The notes beneath the pieces were generated by a model. It was not told the DNA's origin. It made no database searches and saw nothing but the letters and a program-made list of their open reading frames with translations. DNA of 64,000 bases, from positions 898,001 to 962,000 of the forward strand of contig JAMJFZ010002307.1 in assembly GCA_026225945.1 (NCBI GenBank), read 5' to 3'. Shown piece after piece: positions 24,135 to 35,963 of this stretch; the first letter of the stretch is position 1; every line of letters begins with the position of its first letter. Both the position numbers and the translations under genes were made by a program. This DNA is from Cricetomys ansorgei. Its lineage: Eukaryota; Chordata; Mammalia; Rodentia; Nesomyidae.

Positions 24135-24572
24135 CTGTTGAATGTTTAGAAAGAGGAGGAGGAGGAGAGAAAAACTTCAGTTGAAAGAATGTCAACAAGA
24201 TGCCAGTGAAACCCACCAGGAGGAGCTTTCTGTGTGAGAGCACCTGAAGCCCAGTGGGACTTCCAACCATTTACCTGTACGATCATTGTCTCCGGCCTGT
24301 TACCCAGGCTGAGAGGGTGACATATTCCGCAGTTATTGGAGAAGTTGTATGTAGACTACCAGAACGATTTTAGAAAACATGAGTACAATCATGCTGGTTC
24401 TTAAACAGATCAAAGATTCTATCAATACCACAGATGTACAGAACAGAAAAAAAAAAAATCAGTCAACTACATCACAGCTGGAACCAGGAGGCAAACTGAA
24501 TGCAGTGGCACCTTCAATTCAGCAGCATGGTGTGGGGCAGAGAGGGCTGTGCTAAAACAAAGTGGAGGGGGA

Positions 24573-24771
24573 AAGGCCAGCTCATCAGTTAGGATGAAGA
24601 GCAGGTACTGCTTTTGCAGAGGACTAGAGCTTGGTCCCCAGAACCCACAGAGAGTCTCACAACTGCCTGTGACCCCAGTTCCACGGGGCCTGATGCCCTC
24701 ATTGAACTGAGTACTCAAAAGTACATGCTTGTACCACAAGACACAATCATATACATAAATAAAAATGAAAT
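24573..24771 (+). mobile_element. B3-like SINE
   Basis: GCTTTTGCAGAGGACTAGAG, CCCAGAACCCACAGAGA, CTGTGACCCCAGTTCCACGG and TGATGCCCTCATTG, ending ATACATAAATAAAAATGAAA. It lies in the last Ccdc91 intron, antisense to the gene. Confidence 0.7.
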
Positions 24772-25524
24772 CAATATTTAAAAAGTATTCAATAATGTTG
24801 ATCTATTCCTCCTGTTAAGAGATTGTTGAATTAGGGTTATTTTAATAGATCAGTAGCAAGCTATGTAGTGATCAATATGAGGTTCACCGAAGACTGTTAT
24901 CTGTATTATCTGTAGAATGTTCTAGACATGAGGATAATACTGCTAATGGTGCAGAAATATGCTAACAATGAGATGCCAATGCCTACAGTTCAGACAATGG
25001 AGCCTTCAAGAGAGTTGTGGGGTTCCTCTTACAAACACCCTGCATCCAAATGAGTTCTCTGCTAAACTGCACTTCAGTCATCCACTGAAATTCAGGATGA
25101 TTAAAAAATTGGAAGTCAAAACTTTCAAAGTATCCCAGAGTCAACTGACAAAGAATGTAATTTAGCAGAACAGTTGTGTAAGAAGACTGGACTGGACAAG
25201 ACTCTCTTCAATCCTGGGATTCTAAGGTTTTTATAAATATACAGCTGAGTTCTGCTCATCTTTTCCCCCACCTTTTTTCTTCTTCCTTGGTCAGATGATG
25301 CCTCTGGATAGACTAAAAAACAAATATTCTTTCTCCTCGTAAGATCATAAACAAGAGAACCCCTGAAGTTTTAGTCCCCAGTGAGTAGAGACATGATCTT
25401 GTATGGATGTGAGAGACAGCCCTAACCTGAATGACACTTTGCTATTGCCTGCCCATAAATGACTGCACTGTATCAGTTATTGGAGTGCTCAGACTTGAGT
25501 AACAATTTACATAGGTCCCTGTGA

Positions 25525-25965
25525 TGGCTAAAAAATGTTTAACATGGAGACAGGCATCCCTTAAGGGCCGCTGACCTTTCCTCCTAGAATGCCTGGGAGA
25601 TCCCAGTGGCCTGCCTGCAGGTGAGGTAAGAACAGGATAATGTACCTGCTGTGAGATATTAAGCTTTTTGCTTCTATAAAAACTCAGTTATCACTGGGAT
25701 AGAATGGTCTTTTTATTACTACACAGCGGGGGGGAAAAGAAACAACAGAGGGAAGTAAAACAATTTTCCTGTGTTGCGGTAGATTCTGTGGAGAGTCATA
25801 ACGCACACCTTTCTGATGTCTGCCTTTTAAATTTAAGACCTCCCTCAACAGCCTTCCGCATGGCATGCTGTTTGGTTCTAAAGGCTGTTGTCCTTTGGCT
25901 GCCAGTAAGAATAAATTCATCTTATCTAGATTTGATTTGAGTCTAAGTCTCTGGTCTTTCCCAAT
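25525..25965 (+). mobile_element. Possible solo LTR with TATA box and AATAAA
   Basis: CTTCTATAAAAACTCAGTTA (about 25672) looks like an LTR TATA region. AAGAATAAATTCATC (about 25908) would be the R-region poly(A) signal, and the spacing fits an LTR. No clear TG...CA ends or target duplication were found. It could be unrelated unique sequence. Confidence 0.3.
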
Positions 25966-26228
25966 GGACTGGAATGCCGTAAGAGTCTGCCTTGAGAATG
26001 TATTCTCAGCTTCTAGGTATAGGTCTGGTAATGTTAAACATTTTCAAGTTCTCTGAGGTTGACTGAATTGATCTGTGCACAAGCCCAATAAGGGCCACTG
26101 CATCTACTGGGAAATGGCAGATGTACCATGAATTCCAAGAGCGACAGGAGGTCCAAACTCATCTAGAAGGTGGGAGGCTAAAAAGCCATTTTAATATGTG
26201 CACGGCATACGAGTGCATGTGCACACGC

Positions 26229-26232
<4 letters not shown>

Positions 26233-26271
<39 letters not shown>
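26233..26271. repeat. (CA)n microsatellite
   Basis: About 19 uninterrupted AC units. Confidence 0.97.
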
Positions 26272-26276
<5 letters not shown>

Positions 26277-26509
26277 GTTGTCTCTGAAGCAACGAGGAAA
26301 TTTAAAACCCAAATATACACCATTCAGATGAGATGTCCATAACTATCCTGGCCAGACTCAGTATGTGGAATTTCTATGGCATACAAGCTGATTACTGTAA
26401 GTTTTAACAGGTGTGACCAAATTGCTTTCCATAGTCTCCAGCATGAGGGGACCATGTCCCCATTCTGCTCCTTTAAGCAACAGCGTAGTTCCCATGGTAT
26501 AGCTACAGT

Positions 26510-26865
26510 TTAATATAACTAATAGATATTCCAGTAGTCTATTAAGGCAAGCCTGTGGTAGGTTTTCTTGATTGATGCTTTATACGAGAATCACATATCA
26601 TAAATCATTGTGGGTGGTGCTACCTATGGACAGGTGGTTCTGGGTTCTTTAAGAAGGCAGGCTGAGCAAGTCATGAAGAGCAAGACAGTAAGCAGTGTTC
26701 CACCATGGAGTCTGTATCAGCCCCTGCTCCAGGTTCCACCCTCACTTCCCTCAGTGATGGACTGTGACATAGAGTTATAAGCTGAAACAGACCCTTTTCT
26801 CCTCAACCTGCTTTCAGTTTGTTTATTCCTAGCAACAGAAACCCTAGCAAAGTCACACACTGAGT
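26510..26865 (+). mobile_element. Rodent LTR-like interspersed repeat
   Basis: TTTTCTTGATTGATGCTTTA, TGGGTGGTGCTACCTATGGA, CAGGTGGTTCTGGGTTCTTT, AGGCTGAGCAAGTCATGA, AAGCAGTGTTCCACCATGGA and CTCAGTGATGGACTGTGACA occur in the same order as the inverted copies at 29.7 and 33.3 kb. It ends near GCAACAGAAACCCTAGCAAA. Confidence 0.75.
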
Positions 26866-27295
26866 CCAGATTGTAGCAACTGCTTAGGCCACAGATTGCT
26901 GTCTGCAAGGTGACCTGTGACCCCGCAGTTGCAGGTCATCTCTGCAGTTCTCCACTGTCCACTGTGCTCCTGGCCTCCCTTGTCTGCACACCAAGTCACA
27001 CTATCTTACTACAACTTTATAATAAACCAGTCTATCACATATGGTCATTTTAAAAGAGAATTAAGCAGCAGACACTTGTAACAAAATTAACATTTAAAAG
27101 GAAGAGACCAGAGGAGTCTTAAACCATTCTTTCAGAAAGCACAAAGCAAGCAAAACTCAAAACTATATTATTTTCAGATGTAAACACAGACAGGGAAGTC
27201 TTCCTTTTTCAGGCGGTTTGGAGGCGGCTTCTTCACAGGTGCTCACTTGACTCTGATACTTCACGGTCTGTGCTAGCCTGAAAATGGGAAAAATA

Positions 27296-27432
27296 TCTAC
27301 AGCAGACACCACGGCACAGGCCTGTCACCCCAGCACTGGAGACCAGAGTCAGGAACACCAGGAATTCAGACAGTCTCAGCTGTATAATGAGTTTAAGGCA
27401 TCTGGGACTAGAAGACTCTGTCTCAAAAACAA
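27296..27432 (+). mobile_element. B1 SINE, old
   Basis: CACCACGGCACAGGCCTGTC, ACCCCAGCACTGGAGACCAG, GAGTTTAAGGCATCTGGGAC and GACTCTGTCTCAAAAAC follow the B1 layout with many substitutions. Confidence 0.65.
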
Positions 27433-28106
27433 AAACCACAACAAATCACAACATCAAAACAAGGAAAAAAAGCTTTCCCCAAAAAATCTAAAGCACAACT
27501 AGGAGCTCCATTCAAAACAAATGATGCCTGTCACAGGTGCCACACAAAGTGAAACTATTCTCATCTGAGGAGTAAGGAAACTCAACACATAAAGCAACAC
27601 TCATCACCCAAACTTCCACGGCGGCGAATGGGACTTTATTTAGAAACGAATTCTTTGCGTATGTTCAGTGTGTTCACACTGGATAAAGGTAAGCCGTAAA
27701 TGCGGCCACAGATGTCTCTGTCAGAGACGCCAAGACAGAACATGGAGGGGGTTGGCGAAGACTGGGGTGATGCAGCCAGGAGAAGACAGATGACAAACAC
27801 TGGCAGCTGTCACTAAAAGCAAACAGGCTTGGGCCTTAGTATCCACTGGAGCCTGCAAGGAAAGCCTGGCTTTGGGCTTCACGCCCCCAGCACAGTATGA
27901 GAATGTCTCTTTTGTTTTAAATCTCTTGCAAATTAATTCAGCCACCTTAGAAAGCTGGCCTGGGCAGGCTCTACACCCCAGAGGGAGGGTCCTCTGTGTC
28001 GCAGCGGCTTTCAGTCCCATGTCCTATGGAGCTTTGTGTAGCAATGTTGTTCTTACAAAACAGGGCTTTCTGCTGAGTTTGGAAAACACAAATAAAATGT
28101 TCTCAT

Positions 28107-29698
28107 CATTTTTTTTTTATTTTTGGTATTAGCACACAAAGTCATAGCTTCATTATAGCATTTTCAAACACAATTCGCTGACCCTCCTGTGACCTTTCGG
28201 ATCACGTGTGTCTAGTTACCCTCTCCCCTCCTCACAACTCTTCTCCGCCTCTTGCGGTCCCTTCCTGGTTTTATGGCCTACCCCCAAAGCCCCAGCCACA
28301 CATACATATTTGAACATTAACTGTTAGGATGAGTGCATGACAGAGAATATGTGGTACTTTCTGAGTCTGCGTTATTTTGCTTCATATAACAATCTCCAGA
28401 CATTTATCCTACAAATTTCACTTTCCTTTATGGCTGAATAAAATTCTATTGTGTATATATACTATATTGTTCATTTTCCATCTGTCAACAGATATCGAGG
28501 CTGATTCTATTTCCTTGCTGCTATGAACACAGCAGAAATAAACAGGGATGTACAAACATTTCTGTGGGGAATACAGGTGTGATGTAGCAAGGCCATGTGG
28601 TAGTTACTTTAAAGGTTGTTCTATGAAACCCTCATCAATCATGTGATAGCCCTTCTCATGAGGATGAGATAAAAGATGTAAGTGGTTTTAATCTGCATTT
28701 CTCTGACGCGTTAGGGTGTTGAACACTACTTTTATGTACTTGCTGGCCATGTGTGTTCCTCCTCCTGAGAACTCTGCCCATTCCATTAGTCCACTATCAA
28801 TCAGCAGAGTTTTCTGCTTGCTTGTTTTGGTGTTTAGTTTCTGCAGGTATTTATATATTGTAGACACTAAGCCCTTGTCTGCAGCTCAGCTGGGAAGTAT
28901 TTTCTCCTATTCTGGAAGCCATGTGTTCTCACATTTGAGAGTCCTCTTTTCTGTGAGCTTAGAAATCCCATGTATTCACATCTGTCAATTCCTGGGACTA
29001 TTTCATGTGCTCCCAGAATCTTGCTCAGGAAGTTCTGTTTGTGTCTTGTCTATGACTTCAAGTGTTCTTCCTATGTTTTATTCTAGCAGTTTTAGCATGT
29101 TAGGATTTAAATTAAGGTCTCTGACTCAACTTGAACTGATTTTTTGTGCAGGGGGAGAGATATGGATCTAACTTCATTCTGTAACCTGACATCCAGTTTT
29201 GTCTATCCCATTTGTTAAGTCAGCTTCCCCATAGCCACCGCCTGTGTTCTGACACGTCTGTAGGTAGCCACAGCTGTGTGGGTTGATTTCTTGGTTCTAT
29301 GTTCCGTTAGTCTATGTGTCATGCTGTCTTTGCCACTATGGCTCTGTTTTGTAAGTCTGAAGTCATGTTCTGTGATATATTTTCACTAAGTACTTTCTAC
29401 TTAGTACTACTCTGGCTATTTATGATCTTTTGTGTTTCCGTATGAATTTTAAGACTTTTTTCTAGTTTTGTGAAGAGTATTATTGGAATTTTGACAGGGA
29501 TTTCACTCAATCAGTACATTACTTTTGGTAATATGCCACTTATGATAATAATTATTCCAATCCAGGAGCATGGAAGGTGTTCCTATGGTCTAGTATCTTC
29601 AAATTCTTTTCCAATGTCTTAAATTTTTCATTGTAAAGGCCTTCCAGTTTCTTGATTAGGTTTATTTCTGGGAACATTATAAAATGTTCCTAAATGTC
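28107..29698 (-). mobile_element. L1 LINE, 3' portion of ORF2 and 3' end, inverted, decayed
   Basis: A poly(T) at 28109-28119 marks the 3' end of a minus-strand L1. Plus-strand landmarks of antisense L1 follow in order: TTTATGGCTGAATAAAATTC (about 28428), CAGCAGAAATAAACAGGGAT, AATCTGCATTTCTCTGACGC, GAAGTATTTTCTCCTATTC, TGACTCAACTTGAACTGA, CTATGTTCCGTTAGTCTATG and TTATTGGAATTTTGACAGGG. Stop codons and gaps interrupt the frame. The LTR-like repeat at 29699 follows directly. It is in the same orientation as Ccdc91. Confidence 0.85.
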
Positions 29699-30065
29699 AG
29701 ACAGGGTTTCTACTGCTGTAATGACACATCATGATCAAAAGCAACTCAGGGAGGAGCGAGTTTATTTCATTTCACACTTTCAGGTAACACTCCATCATCA
29801 GGAAAGTCAGCTCAGGAACTTGAGGCAGAAACTGAAGTAGAGGCCATGGAGGAGCCCTGCTTACTGGCTTGCTCCTTGTGACTTGTTCAGCCTGCATTCT
29901 TACACCATCCAGGACCACCTGCCCAGGGTATTGCACCCAGTGGGCTCCCTCCCATAATCCCTGATAGGGTTGCCCACAGGCCAATCTGGTGGGACATTTT
30001 ATCAATTTAGAGTCCCCTTTCCCAAATGCTTCTAGCTTGTATCAAGTTGACTAAAAACTAACTGG
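29699..30065 (-). mobile_element. Rodent LTR-like interspersed repeat, inverted
   Basis: Plus strand reads GGTTTCTACTGCTGTAATGA, CATGATCAAAAGCAACTCAG, GAGGCCATGGAGGAGCCCTG, CTTACTGGCTTGCTCCTTGT and TAGCTTGTATCAAGTTGACT, the reverse of the 26.5-kb copy. It may have inserted into the neighbouring L1. Confidence 0.8.
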
Positions 30066-30598
30066 GACCAGAAGTCCCAAGAATGGCTAAAATATAGATA
30101 ATATTACCCCGACTTTGAAAATTGTATAATCATGGGTTAGCAAACTATGAAAACTATCCTATCATCTGATTTCTTCTGAAACAGTTCTAGACCCCAAACA
30201 AACAAACGGCAAATACATGAGGAACAGTAATTACAGTTACGGAACTTTAGTGGTGAGACTGAACTGTGCAGTCTAACTTGCCCACATCACAGTGTGGGAA
30301 ACTGATGCCGAGTAGGTTAAGAGTTCAGGTTTACATTCTCCATAGTCCTCTGTACTGAAATAAACAAACAAACAAAATCAAAACCAAAACCAACCAATTC
30401 TTAAGAGGCTATTTAAATGTACCTGAGTCTGGTGTTGTGTATCAAGGAGGGTCTTCCATCTTTGCTTCTAATGAGAGGTAGGTTCTGCAGAGACTTATTT
30501 CCTAAAGTACAGGCTCTATGGCCAGAGAGACACTGAAAAGCTCTGGATGACGATACAACACCCCATCATCTCAACTTAAGACCATCTCCAGCTTCCAG

Positions 30599-30600
30599 GT

Positions 30601-30647
<47 letters not shown>

Positions 30648-30857
30648 TGCGCAGACACACATACACGCACACACAAGCATACACATGCAGATATGCAGAC
30701 ACGCAGACACACACACACAAGGATACACATGCAGACACGCAGACACACACACACATGCATGCACACACATACAGACACAAACACACAAACACATACACAC
30801 GCATGCGCAGACACACATACATGCACACACAAGCACACATACACATGCAGACGCGCA

Positions 30858-30896
<39 letters not shown>
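30599..30896. repeat. Compound (CA)n tract with higher-order repeats
   Basis: Pure CA runs at both ends (30602-30644 and about 30858-30895) enclose an ordered CA-rich core with GCATGCGCAGACACACATAC at 30645 and again at 30801, 156 bp apart. ACACATGCAGA words occur three times. It creates long Cys/Val-rich spurious frames on one strand and His/Thr-rich ones on the other. Confidence 0.95.
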
Positions 30897-30898
<2 letters not shown>

Positions 30899-31989
30899 CC
30901 GTGATGGTCTGCACCATAGTGCTTCAACACTTCTGGATGAACACTGTCACCCTGCCTTTTCCCTTATTTGATAATATTTCTCCTCACTGGAGTTGAAGAA
31001 CAATGAACCTTTGTCTGTACCATGTCTTGCTGCTTTAGCAGAGCCCCCCTGGTATTATTACGGGTTTGTCTGCTGTAAGGAGTTTCACTATTAAAAGGAC
31101 TTTTTTCTCTCTATTTTTAGGTAAGTCTGATGTGAGAGTCCACATCACATGCAAAGCTAAAGGCCAGACACAGAGCCCCTCTCTGGGAATGTATCTGTGC
31201 CATTACCATAAATCACGTTGACAGAGACTTTGATTCAAGGTCAGGGAAATTACTGTCACATAAAATGTGTTTAGAATTAATCAAACTCTGAAAGGTTCAA
31301 CAGTCTGGGTAGTGGTTTGACCTGAGACAGTGCCAGTTGCTGTAACCTTGAACTTCAGAGCATGTGGGTCTGGCCTCTTCATTAGAACACTCACAATTCA
31401 CATCTACACTCCACGATGACCTCCAGCTCATAGTTATGTCTCCAGTGCATCCCAGAAGTCACCACAAGAAGAAGTCCTGTAACTCTGAGTGCTCCAGATG
31501 GACTGCAGATGCTCTGGGAGTGAAAAGCAGGAACTAAGAGTCTAAACTGCACAGGCCACAACTGAAGGACTGTTGCTTCATTTTAAGATGTCTTAAGAAC
31601 TTCTCTGTTCTTCAACCACCTTAAGAGTAAATTCTACTATACCTAAGCAGTTCTGCCCTTTTATCTCAAACTGCCGTAGCACGCACAGGGAATGTAAGCA
31701 CTTGCTTCTGCTCCTCACTAACTCTACACGAACGCACACACCTCAGCACACAATCTTGCTCAACCTTACAGGCTCAGTAGCTGTGCTTGGCCGAGAGTAC
31801 CCTGCAGTAGACATGAAGTTGGCGGATACTATGTTGGCTAACAAGAACACGCCTCCTGACGAGAGGCTCAGGGAATTTAAAGGGAGAGGCCTGGTTCCAA
31901 TGGTTCTAGCTCTGCCAACGGCAATTCCAACACAAGCGAGAAATAAGGCTATGGATCTAAAGTTTATACAAAGGGAAGTTGGCTACTGC

Positions 31990-32170
31990 TTCCCAGAGTC
32001 TCTTGGCTCAACAATCTGGACACTGCCACTGGGAATGTTTGAAGAACTGGCCATTGATCCCTCGAGGACTGGAGGAGCTGGACACTGATTCCCAGAGTGT
32101 CTGAGGAGCTGGAGAGTTTCCCCACATGTCTGGACACAGCTTCCCTGGGTTTCCAAGGAGTTGGACATGG
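31990..32170. repeat. Degenerate tandem repeat, about 31-bp unit, about 6 copies
   Basis: Units resemble TTCCCAGAGTGTCTGAGGAG followed by CTGGACACTGA. The repeated words CTGGACACTG (three near-exact occurrences), GAGGAGCTGGA and TTCCC recur at 30-31 bp steps, with one shorter 23-bp unit near 32117. Confidence 0.65.
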
Positions 32171-33344
32171 TTTTTCTCATGAACCAGCCCGTAAGTCATG
32201 TTTTTACTTTCCTGGCAACTCCATGAATGGGGCAATTGAGGCTTAGAAGGGTTATGACTTGCCCAAGGAGAAGAGGTGGGACTTAACAGCAGGTGTGTGA
32301 CACCCAAGCCTATCCTCCAACCTCAACATGGCACGGCCTTCTCAGATAAGAACTTCAGTTATGACTGGGGGCTTTGGCACAGCGTCTATTTTGCTTAAAT
32401 ATGCAGGGATTCTTTACTTTGCATTACCCAAGTGCAAAAGCCTGTCAAGGCGCCAGAAGCCGGCAGATGCAGCCATTAAACAATGCAATTATCTTCCCTT
32501 CAGAGGATTCAGGAAATTTCTGAAATTAACACACAGAAGGGTCCCTAAAAACATACCAGAAGCATTTGAAGAAAATTCAGCTTATTAAATACACCATGAA
32601 AAAGACACATTGTCTTTAAGAATCTAGAAATGTCAGCAGCTATACAGAAAATCAGCATGAACTCCCTTCTGCTCAGGGTCCTAATGAAACAAAGGCTTTC
32701 AATACAACCAGCACTGTGAGGTACCACACACACTTTGCAGTGCACAGCCATCTTAACCCTGGGTGACTTTTGGTCACTGCATCTCCACTACTGGCAAAGA
32801 AACTGGGCAACCCAGAACCAGAGTGGGCTGGGGTGCATACTTGGTGAGAGATTCTAATTACTTAGTACCCAAAACTGAACCCATGCAATTCGATTAAAGC
32901 ACCACTTAAATAAATGGAAGTTACTGTGAACAGATTTTTTTTCCTTTGAAATCATCATCTTCAGTGATTTTATAGTGTATACATGATCATGGATGTCTGG
33001 ATCACTGTAAACTATACCAACCACATTTTAAACAGACTTGCAAGGGGATGAATGGAGGAAGCACCTTCCTTGTTATACCCTTCAGAATCACTGCTGCCTC
33101 CCAGCTAGACCTGAGGATGGAGGGAACAATCCCTTCCTTCCAGTATAAGTGAAGGAGATTTGCTTTCACTCCAAGCCAAAGTTGAAGATACTGGAAAAGT
33201 AGAAAGATAAACAGCAATAGCATCTGCTTAGGCATGGTTTATGGTAAAACTTGCTAAGCCTTGGCAGCTGGTTCCTAACTTCCTCACCAACAGGCTTTAA
33301 GGGAAACCCTAGGAACAGTGCGCTTGTCGGTTACTTTCTGACCT

Positions 33345-33690
33345 AGCCTATTCTACTGCTATGAGACACCATGACCATCACAACTGCAGTTCATTTGAAC
33401 AGGAATCAGGGAAGGAACTCAAGGCAGGAACCTGGACACAGGAACTGAGCCACAGGCTGTGAAGGGGTGCTTACTGGCCTATTTTCTCATGGCTTGTTCA
33501 ACCTGCTTTCTTATATAATCCAGGACCACTTGCTCAGGGGTAGCAGCTGGGCCTTCCCATATCAATCATTAATGGAAATGCCCCCATGGACTTGCCAACA
33601 GGAAATTTAACGGAGGTACGTTCTTGATTGAAGCTCTTCTTCCCAGGTAACTCTAGCTTGTGTCTAGTTGACAAAAACCAATCACATGCT
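33345..33690 (-). mobile_element. Rodent LTR-like interspersed repeat, inverted
   Basis: Plus strand TTCTACTGCTATGAGACACC, AGGAACCTGGACACAGGAAC, GCTTACTGGCCTATTTTCTC, ATAATCCAGGACCACTTGCT and TAGCTTGTGTCTAGTTGACA parallel the 29.7-kb element. Confidence 0.8.
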
Positions 33691-34263
33691 GCAGGGGGCC
33701 CATAACTATAGGTGTTAGTAAAGATCTGTAGAAAAGAGCAAATATTGCTGATGTATGTGTCTGAGAAGTTTTTCAAAGGACAGGACTTTCAGTCCATGGT
33801 GCTTCTGACATGACTGTAACCTTCACTCTTTTAGATGTTTCTTATCTACATCCGGCCAGCACCAACTTAAAAATATGCTGATATATATCTTTTGAAGATA
33901 AACAGCATTTACATTGTTCCTTCTCTTTATGAACTTCTGTATGTGTCCTCCAGCCCTTCTTTCATGTCTGATACTCTATCTTAGCCATAGAACTCCAGGG
34001 TATGATTCTATCTTACATCTCAGACACGGATGTGTACATTTTAATTAAAAAGTAATTGCTATGATCATAAATCTACTGATCCTTTCTAGGGATTAAAATG
34101 ATATGAGAGTTCCTTCAGTATAGACTTAGATATTATATTAAAGGTTGCTCAATTTTTAATCTACATTTTGATACACAGTATTTGATAAAATATTAAAACC
34201 TCCATCGACATTATTTTCTCATTTTCCTTTTCTGCTACTACTTGATTCTCCTGCTCAATTTCT

Positions 34264-34540
34264 TTGCCATCCAGTGTGTGCCTGGGTTTTTCGAAGGCTC
34301 ACCCACAGCACGCCTCTGTGCTTGGCATTCCCTGGGGTGCTCTTGTAGATTTAACCTCCGTTCACATTTCTTCTTACATGTTGGCTTGGTCCATTTGGAA
34401 GGCCTCTCTTAATCCTCACTCCCAATATTCACTCACTGACCTGATCTTTCCGATGTCATCTCAACCTGTCACATTTTGCTTTCTGTCAATCTTCTGCAAG
34501 CTCTCTAAGGAAACAGGGCTTCTGGTATATTTACTTCTAT
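34264..34540 (+). mobile_element. Possible L2-like ancient LINE remnant
   Basis: CTTGGCATTCCCTGGGGTGC, GGTCCATTTGGAAGGCCTCT and the CT-rich spacing resemble the L2 3' region. Tentative. Confidence 0.3.
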
Positions 34541-34607
34541 GGTTTCAAAGTCTACAGTATTCCCTGGCTCAGTGGGTATGGCACAACTAGGGCAGCTTTG
34601 TCTAGTT

Positions 34608-34831
34608 CAGTGGCTCTCAACCTTCCTAATGCTGCAACACTTTAATACAGTTCCTCATGTTGTGATGACCTCCAATCGTAAAACACTTTTGTTGCTACCT
34701 CATAACTGCAATTCTGCTACTGTTACAAATTGTAATGTAAATATCTGACATTCAGGATGGTCTTAGGAAACCCCTGAGAAAGGGTTGTTAGACCTCCAAA
34801 GAAGTTGTGACCCACAGGTTGAGAACAACTG
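34608..34831 (-). mobile_element. hAT-type DNA transposon relic (URR1-like)
   Basis: Terminal inverted repeats CAGTGGCTCTCAACCTTCC and CACAGGTTGAGAACAACTG bound 224 bp. The flanks GTCTAGTT (34600-34607) and GTCTAGGC (34832-34839) agree at 6 of 8 bases, an 8-bp target duplication as expected for hAT elements. The body (TACAGTTCCTCATGTTGTGA, CTACCTCATAACTGCAATT) matches the rodent URR1 pattern. Non-autonomous, no coding capacity. Strand is given relative to the copy at 45311. Confidence 0.85.
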
Positions 34832-34885
34832 GTCTAGGCTCTCTGTTTGGGCTGACAGGTTAAGACTAAATGGGTAGGTGCTTGT

Positions 34886-34929
34886 TATGGTTTGGATATG
34901 AAGTGTCCCTCAAAGAGGTAATGTGTGCA
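34886..34929 (+). mobile_element. MaLR-like LTR 5' end
   Basis: TGTTATGGTTTGGATATGAA followed by GTGTCCCTCAAAG is the characteristic start of MaLR (MST/ORR1-type) LTRs. The LTR body is displaced by the 33-bp minisatellite that starts at 34930. Possible continuation lies beyond 35180, but I cannot place its 3' end. Confidence 0.65.
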
Positions 34930-35178
34930 TTGGTCCTGATGAAATGCTCACATGTGGGAGGGTTCCTCCTTGTGCCACACTCGTGAGAGAAGATTGGTTC
35001 TGTTATAATGCCCACATGTGGAAAGGTTGATCCTGATGTGATGCTCTTGTACAGGAGGGTTGGTCCTGTTATAATGCTCGTATGCAGGAAGTTGGTCCTG
35101 ATGTGATGCTCTTGTGTGGAAAGGTTGGTTTTGATGGGCTGCTCACATGTGGGAGGGTTGGTTCTGTTGTTTGAAGGT
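34930..35178. repeat. Minisatellite, 33-bp unit, about 7.6 copies
   Basis: Units start at 34930, 34963, 34994, 35027, 35060, 35092, 35125 and 35158, giving periods of 31-33 bp. The unit is approximately TTGGTCCTGATGTGATGCTC followed by (A/T)(C/T)(A/T)TGTGGGAGGG. Because 33 is divisible by three, the minus strand shows a repeating 11-residue pseudo-protein pattern, which is an artefact. Confidence 0.95.
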
Positions 35179-35927
35179 GGCACTTTTGGGGAACAAGTAC
35201 CTCATGAGAACTTTGGCATCATCAATGAATTATTTCACAGTTGGATTTGTAACATGGCTGCACTGCTAGGTATGGTAGACAAAGGAGGTGCAGCCAGTTA
35301 GAGGTAACCCCACATCATGTGGGTCTAGTTTATCTAGTATCATGGTGTAATATATTTAGTTCACAGCTTCAAGAAGCAAGTCCCTAACTGGAGGGGGGGC
35401 GTGACTTTGTATATCAGCAATGGGAAATGTTTGTGGAGGCCAGATAGAAGACGTTTTGGGCTTTAGGAGTCACTGAGCCACTGTTGCAGCTTCCAGCTGT
35501 GCCTGTGTCCTGCAAATAGTCACATGGACCACAGGGCCTGCAGAGGCTGTTAGGAACGCTCCCCTCCACCATCTCAGTCCTTTCATATTTTAGTGTCATC
35601 TTGGGTGAGATTCCAACCTTTCTTGAAGTTTTTGCTCTGCTACAAAGTGAGGCTTATGCAGCTGACTCCTAGGCCTGCAGTGAGGATTAAACACGACAAT
35701 GTTCTGGAAACAAGGTCTCTGGGGAATTACACAAACCAAACTCACAGTGGCTGTTGAACTCATGTTGAACATGTTGCCCTGCCACTTCCAGGGTTAATTT
35801 ACCCTAGAAAGGGAAACTCAAATTTCATTTGGGGAATTCTTTCTTCCTCTGTGAACTACAATTAGAAGTCTGTCTTTCCCAACTTATCCAATTGGGTTAG
35901 AGATTCTGGAGAAACCAAGGGGGCTGG

Positions 35928-35963
35928 GGGTGGTGGTGGTAGTGGTGGTGGTGATGGTGGTGG
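35928..35963. repeat. (TGG)n/(GGT)n trinucleotide repeat
   Basis: GGTGGTGGT runs with AGT and GAT interruptions, about 12 units. Confidence 0.92.

Noticed and set aside
30566..30996. Overlapping frames over 100 codons on both strands
   Set aside because: They are produced by the compound CA tract.
34866..35183. Minus-strand frame with an 11-residue repeat
   Set aside because: The period reflects the 33-bp minisatellite; no start context or conservation evidence supports a protein.
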